NCBI RefSeq assembly: GCF_016756395.1
Contig: NZ_AP018365.1
Location: 496,001-560,000, forward strand
Reading direction: 5' to 3'
Origin: Streptomyces sp. SN-593
GTDB taxonomy: Bacteria > Actinomycetota > Actinomycetes > Streptomycetales > Streptomycetaceae
Length of the DNA stretch: 64,000 nt
Below the pieces are notes generated by a model. The model was not told the DNA's origin. It searched no databases and worked only from the letters and a program-made list of their open reading frames with translations. This document shows, piece by piece, positions 58,168 through 64,000 of this stretch. Within the stretch, counting starts at the first letter, position 1. Each line of letters opens with the position of its first letter. The position numbers and the translations under genes were made by a program.

Positions 58168-58331
58168 GTGGCCGCGAAAGAAAATGCTCGACTCTGTTGC
58201 CTTACGTTGAATTGTCTGCGAAAGAGCCGCCATCAGCCGGACGATCGACGCGTTCGCGCCCGCAGGGCCGCCCCGGGACGGTCGGTCCTGTTCCGTTCGG
58301 TTCTCCGAGAATCGCGAGCAGAGGAACCTCC

Positions 58332-60371
58332 ATGCCAAGATCCGTCCGCAGGCTGATCGCCTGTGCGACCGCCGGCGTCCTGTGGGCCGGCGGCCTCGGC
58401 GCCGTGGCCGTCACCGCGCAGGTGGCCGTCTCCGCGGCGCCCGCCGCGGCCCTCGACAACGGCCTGGCGCTGACCCCGCCGATGGGCTTCAACGACTGGA
58501 ACGCGTTCGGCTGCGACGTCAGCGAGCAGCTCATCGAGCAGACCGCCGACTACCTGGTCTCCTCCGGGCTGAAGGCCGACGGGTACACCTACGTCAACAT
58601 CGACGACTGCTGGATGACGCACACCCGCGACGCCGACGGGCGCCTCGTCCCGGACCCGGCGAAGTTCCCCGACGGGATCAAGGGCACCGCCGACTACGTG
58701 CACGCCAAGGGCCTCAAGCTCGGCATCTACGAGGACGCGGGCACCGCCACCTGCGCCGGGTACCCCGGCAGCCTCGGCCACGAGACCACCGACGCGCAGT
58801 CGTTCGCGGACTGGGGCGTGGACTACCTGAAGTACGACAACTGCAACAACCAGAGCGACGGCAGCCAGGCCGACTACACGCGGCGCTACACCGCGATGCG
58901 CGACGCGCTCCGGGCCACCGGCCGCCCGATCGTCTTCTCGCTGTGCGAGTGGGGCGTCAACGACCCGTGGGAGTGGGCCGGCGACATCGGCAACTCCTGG
59001 CGCACCACGGACGACATCAACGACTCCTGGTCGAGCATGCTGGGCATCGCCAAGGCGAACATGCCGCTGGCCGCCGACTCCGGTCCGGGGCACTGGAACG
59101 ACCCGGACATGCTGGAGGTCGGCAACGGCGGCATGACCGACACGGAGTACCGCAGCCACTTCTCGCTCTGGTCGATCATGGACGCGCCGCTGCTGATCGG
59201 CACCGACCTGCGCAAGGCCACCCCGCAGACGCTGGCGATCCTGGGCAACAAGGACGTCATCGCCCTCGACCAGGACCCGTTGGGCTCCGCCGCCACCGTC
59301 GTCTCCTCCGACAGCGGCGCCGGCACGTACGTCCTGAGCAAGAAGCTCGCGAACGGCGACCGGGCCGTGGCGCTGTTCAACTCCGCCGACACCGCCCAGC
59401 ACATCGCCACCACCGCCGCGGCCGCGGGCCTGCCGAAGCGCGCCAGCTACGCGGTGCGCGACCTGTGGAGCCACACCGACCACGACAGCGCCGGGACGCT
59501 GTCCGCCACGGTGCCCGCGCACGGCACCGTGCTACTGCGGGTCGGCGCGAGCGCGGCGGGCGGCGCGGCCGCGCTGCTCGACCCGGCGCTGCTCGACACC
59601 GGCGTCTCCCACGCCCCCGACCACGTCGAACCCGGCCACAGCGCGACCGTTGACACCTATGCCACCAACCTCGGCGCGCTGCCCGCCACCGGGATCGGCG
59701 TCAGCCTCGACGCGCCCACCGGCTGGACGGTGAAGGCCGCCGGCGCCACCCGCGGCCTGCTGCTCCCCAAGGGCCGTACGTTCAGCACGCCGTGGACCGT
59801 CACGGTGCCCGCCGGCACCGCGCCGGGCACGTACAGCCTGTCCGGGACCGTCGCCTACGATCCGCCCCTCGGCCGGAAGCAGGTCAGCGTGCCCCTGGCG
59901 GGCAGCGTCACCGTCGAGGTGCCGCCGCCGTCCGGCACCAGCTACCTCAGCGACCTGGACTGGGTCGGCGCCACCAACGGATGGGGCCCGGTCGAGAAGG
60001 ACGAGAGCAACGGTGAGACCGCGGCCGGCGACGGCCACCCGATCACCATCGGCGGCACCGTCTTCGCCAAGGGCCTGGGCACCAACGCGCCGAGCACCGT
60101 CACCTACTACCTCGGCGGCGGCTGCTCCACGCTCACCGCGACCGTCGGCGTGGACGACGAGAAGGACGGCAAGGGCACCGTGGAGTTCGAGGTGACCGCC
60201 GACGGCACGCAGGTCGCCGACAGCGGGGTGCTCACGAACGCCGACGGGCCGAAGCCGCTGACCGCCGACGTCGCCGGCGCCCAGCGGGTGCAGTTGGTCG
60301 TCACCGACGGCGGCGACGGCAACGACAGCGACCACGCGGACTGGGCGGACGCCCAGGTCACCTGCTCCTGA
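58332..60371 (+). CDS. Secreted alpha-galactosidase, GH27 with NEW3 and CBM51-like domains
   Basis: 679 residues. Signal peptide to about residue 40 (RRLIACATAGVLWAGG, ending SAAPAAA). GH27 barrel from LDNGLALTPPMGFNDWNAFGC through YLKYDNCNNQSDGSQ, with nucleophile Asp169 and acid/base Asp228 in WRTTDDINDSW. The C-terminal antiparallel domain follows, then an NPCBM-associated NEW3-type domain (about 420-530: VEPGHSATVDTYATNLGALPATGIGVSL) and an NPCBM/CBM51-like domain (about 540-679: YLSDLDWVGATNGWGPVEKDESNGET, GGTVFAKGLGTNAPSTVTYYLGGGCSTLTATVGVDDE). Removes alpha-galactosyl groups outside the cell. Ribosome site AGAGGAAC before ATG 58332. Confidence 0.92.
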   Translation: MPRSVRRLIACATAGVLWAGGLGAVAVTAQVAVSAAPAAALDNGLALTPPMGFNDWNAFGCDVSEQLIEQTADYLVSSGLKADGYTYVNIDDCWMTHTRDADGRLVPDPAKFPDGIKGTADYVHAKGLKLGIYEDAGTATCAGYPGSLGHETTDAQSFADWGVDYLKYDNCNNQSDGSQADYTRRYTAMRDALRATGRPIVFSLCEWGVNDPWEWAGDIGNSWRTTDDINDSWSSMLGIAKANMPLAADSGPGHWNDPDMLEVGNGGMTDTEYRSHFSLWSIMDAPLLIGTDLRKATPQTLAILGNKDVIALDQDPLGSAATVVSSDSGAGTYVLSKKLANGDRAVALFNSADTAQHIATTAAAAGLPKRASYAVRDLWSHTDHDSAGTLSATVPAHGTVLLRVGASAAGGAAALLDPALLDTGVSHAPDHVEPGHSATVDTYATNLGALPATGIGVSLDAPTGWTVKAAGATRGLLLPKGRTFSTPWTVTVPAGTAPGTYSLSGTVAYDPPLGRKQVSVPLAGSVTVEVPPPSGTSYLSDLDWVGATNGWGPVEKDESNGETAAGDGHPITIGGTVFAKGLGTNAPSTVTYYLGGGCSTLTATVGVDDEKDGKGTVEFEVTADGTQVADSGVLTNADGPKPLTADVAGAQRVQLVVTDGGDGNDSDHADWADAQVTCS

Positions 60372-60388
60372 CGGCCGACGGCACGAGG

Positions 60389-60426
60389 GGGCGGGCGGCG
60401 GCGCGACCGCGCGTCGCCGCCCGCCC
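60389..60426. terminator. Bidirectional hairpin between convergent secreted-enzyme genes
   Basis: Perfect 12-bp stem GGGCGGGCGGCG (60389-60400) with 60415-60426, 14-base loop. No U-tract. Confidence 0.7.
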
Positions 60427-60450
60427 GGGGTGCGCGGGGCCGTCCGCCGC

Positions 60451-62295
60451 TCAGTGCACCGCGGTCAGCGTCAGGGTCTGCTCCGCGGCGGTCCGGTGCC
60501 CGCCGACCGCGCTGCCGCTGCGGTCGGTCCAACTGCGCGCCGGAGTGGTCTCGGCGCCCTGCCGGGAGTCGGCGGACAGCCCGAGCACCAACCCGCTGTA
60601 GCGGTTGACCAGCCGGAAGGTTCCGGTCCGCGCGCCGCCGGGGGTGGTGTCGGGGAGGACGAACCACTGCTGCCCGACGGTCGGTCCGCCGGCGCCGAGC
60701 GGGGTGAGGACCGGCCGTGTCCCCCACGCGCGGCCGGCCGTGGAGGTGGCCGGCACGCCCAGCGCCCGGCCGGTGGCGGCGTTGGTGATCCGGTAGGAAC
60801 CGTCGCCGTTCGCGGTGAACGTCCACTCCTGCGCGGCCGATCGGCCGGCCGGACGCGCCGCGGCCGCCTGCCCGCCGCGGGCGGTGAGCACCCGTCCGGC
60901 GCCGCCGGCGATCGTGTAGGCCGCCTTCGCGGCGAGAGCCGGGGCGCCGGCACCCGACGGGTCGATCGTGACGTTCGCGTACTGCCCGTCGGAGCCGTCC
61001 GCGCAGGCGATGGAGCAGTAGGCGCGGAAGGTCCTGCCGACCACGGTCGAACTGGTCAGGTTCGCGCTGTCCAGCAGCCAGCGGTACCACGACGCGGTCG
61101 TGTAGCCGCCGGTGTCGCCGATGAGCGTCCACTTCTGGGTGGCGAGGTCGGCGGTGGCGTAGAACTGCTGGGGCGCGTTCCCGCTCTGGTCGACCGCCTG
61201 CGGCTCGCCGATGTAGAGGCCGAGGTAGGCGTCGTAGGAGATGTCCATCGCGAACAGCGGCGAGGTGGGCGGGGCCGTGCCGGCGGCGACCTGCTGGTCG
61301 ACGGTTCCGGCGTTGTGCGGGTCGTACTCGTCGGCGGGGGCCGTGTAGCCGGTGCCGCCGGCCGAGGTCACCGGCACGATGGTGCTCTCCTTGCCGCCGG
61401 TGCCGGGCTGGGACCAGGAGCCGTCGTACCACTTCTGCCAGGAGTCCGGCGCCATCTTCGCCGAGATCGGGGCGCGGGCCACGTGCTCGTAGAACGCCTT
61501 CCAGCCGCCGTTCTTGTCCACCGCGCGCGAGCCGTAGTAGACGTAGAAGTACCCCGAGGCGGTGTCCACGAACAGCCGCTGGTCGCCGTCGCCGTAGGAG
61601 TAGGTCTGCTGCGGGAAGGCCGTGGTGTCCCCGCGCAGGGTGCTGTAGGGCGAGGTCAGGGCGTGGCCCTTGATGGTCCAGGTGCGGCCCTGGTCGGTCG
61701 ACTCGGCGTAGTCGATGGCGTCGTAGTGGATGCCGTCGCCGAAGGGCTGCGGGCTGAACTCGTTGTGCACCAGCCCGTACCAGTCGCCGGTGTCGGGGTC
61801 CACCCAGGTGCCCACCAGGTCGCAGAAGTTGCGCTGGGTGTAGCCGGAGCCGGCCGGCGCGTTCGTGGCGTCCTTGCCGGTCGGGCTGTTGTCGCAGCGC
61901 CAGGTCGTGTCGTCGTTGCGGTCCTGGGGGTTGGCCGGGTCCACCGCGTCGCTGATCGCCGCGGACCGGGTCGCGGTCTCCAGGTCGGTGCCGGTGAAGA
62001 AGTCCCAGTAGCGGGGCCCGGTCGGCCCGTACTCCCCGTCGGACTGCTGGAAGTAGTAGGTGCCGTCCTTGTCGATGTACGAGCCGGCCGGGGTGTCGGT
62101 GGGGTGGGCGTAGGTGCCCGTCGTGCCCACGGAGACCGTGAAACCGGTCATGTCCGCGGTCGTGTTCGCGGCGGTGTTCGCGGTCGCCCCGGCCGCCGGG
62201 GACGGAGAGGCGGCGGACGCGCCGGCTCCGGCGCCGACCGTGGCCATGGCCGCGGCGAGCAGCGCGACGGCCAGTCTTCTTCGAGCGTGTGGCAT
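60451..62295 (-). CDS. Secreted protein with C-terminal ricin-type lectin domain
   Basis: 614 residues. Signal peptide MPHARRRLAVALLAAAMATVGAGAGASAASP. Residues about 45-450 form a beta-rich domain: PRYWDFFTGTDLETATRSAAISDAVDPANPQDRNDDTTWRCDNS, DLVGTWVDPDTGDWYGLVHNEFSPQPFG, YAESTDQGRTWT (an Asp-box-like turn, SxDxGxTW), GYFYVYYGSRAVDKNGGW. The Asp-box and length suggest a sialidase- or GH43-like propeller. Residues about 470-614 form a ricin B-type trefoil (GGAGRVLTARGGQ, GSYRITNAATGRALGV, GTFRLVNRYSGLVLGL). The enzyme activity is not known. ATG 62295 has GAAGGA. The two operator copies upstream suggest sugar control. Confidence 0.78.
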   Translation of the reverse strand: MPHARRRLAVALLAAAMATVGAGAGASAASPSPAAGATANTAANTTADMTGFTVSVGTTGTYAHPTDTPAGSYIDKDGTYYFQQSDGEYGPTGPRYWDFFTGTDLETATRSAAISDAVDPANPQDRNDDTTWRCDNSPTGKDATNAPAGSGYTQRNFCDLVGTWVDPDTGDWYGLVHNEFSPQPFGDGIHYDAIDYAESTDQGRTWTIKGHALTSPYSTLRGDTTAFPQQTYSYGDGDQRLFVDTASGYFYVYYGSRAVDKNGGWKAFYEHVARAPISAKMAPDSWQKWYDGSWSQPGTGGKESTIVPVTSAGGTGYTAPADEYDPHNAGTVDQQVAAGTAPPTSPLFAMDISYDAYLGLYIGEPQAVDQSGNAPQQFYATADLATQKWTLIGDTGGYTTASWYRWLLDSANLTSSTVVGRTFRAYCSIACADGSDGQYANVTIDPSGAGAPALAAKAAYTIAGGAGRVLTARGGQAAAARPAGRSAAQEWTFTANGDGSYRITNAATGRALGVPATSTAGRAWGTRPVLTPLGAGGPTVGQQWFVLPDTTPGGARTGTFRLVNRYSGLVLGLSADSRQGAETTPARSWTDRSGSAVGGHRTAAEQTLTLTAVH

Positions 62296-62387
62296 GCCAG
62301 TCCTTCGTCTCGGGAGGTGCCGACGGTCGGGCCCGTCCGCGCGACGGACGGCGGGCGGGTAGGAGGTTGCCCGGAACCCTAGCCATT

Positions 62388-62401
62388 TGGCATCGATAAC
62401 A
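62388..62401. promoter_or_regulatory. LacI-type operator copy 1, TGGCATCGATAACA
   Basis: Imperfect palindrome with a central CG (TGKYATCGATAACA form). It lies 92 bases before the start of the ricin-domain gene and between a likely -10 box (reverse of ACCCTA, 62376-62381) and the upstream region, so binding would repress. An identical 14-mer is at 62522. Confidence 0.65.
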
Positions 62402-62521
62402 CCAGAGCCTCCGTGCGACGATCTCCCGGATGCTCCGGTCGCGGCGGAAAAACTCCCCACGAACTGCCGGATTGCGGCCGTGGCGCACCTGTTTACGGGG
62501 TGAAGCGTCGGCGCCGGAGCC

Positions 62522-62535
62522 GTGGCATCGATAAC
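62522..62535. promoter_or_regulatory. LacI-type operator copy 2, TGGCATCGATAACA
   Basis: Exact copy of the 62388 site, same orientation, 134 bp further upstream. It lies between the ricin-domain gene and the beta-lactamase gene, so it could serve either; looping between copies is possible. Confidence 0.6.
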
Positions 62536-62634
62536 ATGGGGCGGGGCGGAGGAAGGGATGGGGCGGGCGGAGGAAGGGGCGGGGGCGGCGGGCACGGGTC
62601 GGCCGCGACGGCCGAGACACCGGGCGCGGGGTCT

Positions 62635-62663
62635 TTGACCGGGCAGGGCGGGGCGCCCACAGT
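62635..62663 (+). promoter_or_regulatory. Promoter of a probable leaderless beta-lactamase transcript
   Basis: TTGACC (62635-62640), 17-base gap, CACAGT (62658-62663). The ATG at 62671 is seven bases after the -10 box, so translation may start at the 5' end. The -10 is weak in its first base. Confidence 0.45.
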
Positions 62664-62670
62664 GGTGCGC

Positions 62671-63615
62671 ATGCGTGCGACGGATCACCGGACCCGGCGG
62701 GCGGTGGCGGTGCTCGCCGCGACGGCCTCGCTCGCCGCCCTGCTCGCCGGGTGCGGCGGTGCGACGCCGCGGGGCGCGCACGTCGCACCCGCGCGGACCG
62801 CCGCCTCCCGCGCGGGCACCGCGGCGGCCTCGGCGTTCGCCGCGCTGGAGCGGAGCCACCACGCGCGCCTCGGGGTGTACGCGCTGGACACAGGCTCGGG
62901 CCGGAGCGTCGCCTACCAGGCGGACCGGAGACTCGCGCACTGCTCGACGGTGAAGGTGCTCGCCGCCGCGGCGCTCCTGGAACGCGACAGCGACGCCGAC
63001 CTCGACCGCGTCCTCACCTACCCCGCCTCCGACCTGGTGGCGTACTCGCCGATCACCTCCCGGCACGCCGGCCGGGGCTCGGGCGACGGCATGACGCTGC
63101 GGGCCGTGATCTCGGCCGCGCTGCGGTACAGCGACAACACGGCCGAGAACCTGATGCTCGACCGGCTCGGCGGTCCGGGCGGGTTGCAGCGGGCGGTCCG
63201 CGGCATGGGCGACGCGGTCACCGACACCGACCGCGCCGAACCCGCGCTCAACGACGCCGTCCCCGGGGACACCCGCGACACCAGCACCGCCCGCGCGCTC
63301 GGCACCGACCTGCGCGCGCTCCTGCTCGGCGGCACCCTGACGGCCGGGCGCCGTGCGCTGCTCACCGACCTGATGGCGCGCAACACCACCGGCGGCCCCT
63401 ACGTGCGGGCCGCGGTGCCCCCGGGGTGGAAGGTCGCCGACAAGACCGGCAGCGGCGGCTACGGCACCCGCAACGACATCGCGGTCGTCTGGCCGCCGCA
63501 CGGCGCGCCCGTCGTGGTCAGCGTGCTCACCGACCGCGGGACCCCCGGCGCCGTCTCAGCGGACACCCTCGTCGCGGACGCCGCCTCCGCCGCGCTCGCC
63601 GCCCTCGGGCACTGA
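62671..63615 (+). CDS. Class A beta-lactamase lipoprotein
   Basis: 314 residues. Lipobox LLAGC gives lipidated Cys28, so it would be anchored outside the membrane. All class A motifs are there: Ser92-x-x-Lys95 (CSTVK), Ser154-Asp-Asn156 (YSDN), Glu190-x-x-x-Asn194 (EPALN) and Lys258-Thr-Gly260 ([13 protein letters not shown]). Family members hydrolyse penicillins and cephalosporins; streptomycete enzymes often act as scavengers. ATG 62671 or the GTGs at 62662 and 62665 are possible starts. Runs opposite to the ricin-domain gene and is not next to a BlaI-like regulator. Confidence 0.92.
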   Translation: MRATDHRTRRAVAVLAATASLAALLAGCGGATPRGAHVAPARTAASRAGTAAASAFAALERSHHARLGVYALDTGSGRSVAYQADRRLAHCSTVKVLAAAALLERDSDADLDRVLTYPASDLVAYSPITSRHAGRGSGDGMTLRAVISAALRYSDNTAENLMLDRLGGPGGLQRAVRGMGDAVTDTDRAEPALNDAVPGDTRDTSTARALGTDLRALLLGGTLTAGRRALLTDLMARNTTGGPYVRAAVPPGWKVADKTGSGGYGTRNDIAVVWPPHGAPVVVSVLTDRGTPGAVSADTLVADAASAALAALGH

Positions 63616-63674
63616 CCGGCGGCCGCCCGGAATCCGGCGAGCCGTCGCCCTGCCGCGCTGCCGCCTTGCCGCCC

Positions 63675-63718
63675 GGGCGGTCGGTCGGGCGGTCGGGCGG
63701 TCGGGCGGTCGGGCGGTC
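63675..63718. repeat. 8-bp tandem repeat tract
   Basis: GGGCGGTC in five copies, four of them back to back. Prone to slippage. Same core as the 12-bp repeat in lacZ. Confidence 0.7.
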
Positions 63719-63864
63719 GCCGGCCCGGTTCCCGGCCGGGGAGAGCGCACGTCCGCGACTCCCGGAGAAGAGCCCGAATTCGGCACCCGGTGCGCATACC
63801 CGGGTACGTCCGGTGATGGCTGAGCGGCCCCTGTGTGATCCCCTCGATATCGCCCACGTCACAA

Positions 63865-63879
63865 ACTAAGCGCCTTAGT
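63865..63879. promoter_or_regulatory. TetR-like operator palindrome
   Basis: ACTAAG and CTTAGT around CGC, AT-rich in a GC-rich setting. Adjacent gene lies beyond the window, so the regulator is unknown. Confidence 0.45.
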
Positions 63880-64000
63880 ACGCCCGGGGGGCCGGGCGGC
63901 GCCGTGTCGGAGCGGCCATGTGGAGACTGTCCGTTTCGTACCCATTTCTCCTACGGATTTGTCCGTAGAAGCGACCTTTGACCGTTGAATCCGCGACCTC

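Larger units (their letters stand above)
63616..64000. other. Gene-free end of window with repeats and inverted repeats
   Basis: No gene is supported. Five copies of GGGCGGTC lie at 63675-63718 (one pair interrupted by GGTC). ACTAAG-CGC-CTTAGT at 63865-63879 is a 15-bp palindrome like TetR-type operators. CTACGGA-TTTG-TCCGTAG at 63951-63968 is a second dyad. These look like the upstream region of a gene beyond the window. Confidence 0.55.

Overview
The window is very GC-rich throughout, with C or G at nearly every third codon position, many GTG starts, GTGA/ATGA stop-start overlaps, twin-arginine and lipoprotein signals, and many LacI-type regulators and secreted glycosidases. That points to an actinomycete chromosome, most likely Streptomycetaceae. 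I see no tRNA, rRNA, CRISPR array, insertion sequence, integrase or phage gene.

Layout. 1-2.4 kb: a secreted S15 peptidase (partial) and an unknown protein. 2.5-9.0 kb: an alpha-xyloside uptake and cleavage operon (sugar-binding lipoprotein, two permeases, YicI-type GH31 alpha-xylosidase, LacI repressor) behind a TTGACG/TACGGT promoter and a perfect 39-nt double operator. 9.2-10.5 kb: an MFS exporter. 10.6-19.5 kb: an extracytoplasmic flavin electron-transfer block (ApbE flavinyltransferase, FMN-binding lipid-anchored or membrane-tethered protein, ferric-reductase-like membrane protein), two two-component systems, an HMCES/YedK protein and a second, unusual ApbE. 19.5-20.5 kb: a gene-free tandem array whose units carry inverted copies of an internal piece of that second apbE. 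20.6-29 kb: methyltransferase, XRE-cupin regulator, a DUF1444-like/Imm49 fusion, SulP transporter, MerR regulator with a 24-bp palindrome, hydrolase, 3-hydroxybutyrate dehydrogenase-like SDR and a small cysteine-rich protein. 29.4-38.6 kb: a GH106 rhamnosidase-like enzyme, a LacI-gene remnant, LacZ-type beta-galactosidase with its LacI repressor, and a truncated oxidoreductase with a Tat signal, the last two sharing a pair of matching operators.

38.6-46.8 kb is the most interesting block: a LigM-like tetrahydrofolate-dependent O-demethylase, two MTHFR-fold proteins, PurU (10-formyl-THF deformylase) and a divergent FolD, plus a PucR/CdaR-type regulator and an orphan binding lipoprotein. Together they can take a methyl group from a methyl ether onto THF, oxidise it stepwise and release it as formate, regenerating THF. 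The FolD carries Gln where the cyclohydrolase lysine should be. Next to it (46.9-50.8 kb) sit a DHA2-type MFS transporter, a PrpF/GalD-type tautomerase and a GntR/FCD regulator.

51-56.3 kb: methylmalonyl-CoA mutase small and large subunits with the MeaB chaperone, apparently on a leaderless transcript. 56.3-58.1 kb: an unknown small protein and a stand-alone MurG-like glycosyltransferase followed by a strong terminator. 58.3-62.5 kb: a secreted GH27 alpha-galactosidase converging with a secreted ricin-domain protein behind two copies of a LacI-type operator. 62.7-63.6 kb: a class A beta-lactamase lipoprotein. The last 385 bases hold short repeats and two inverted repeats but no gene that I can support.
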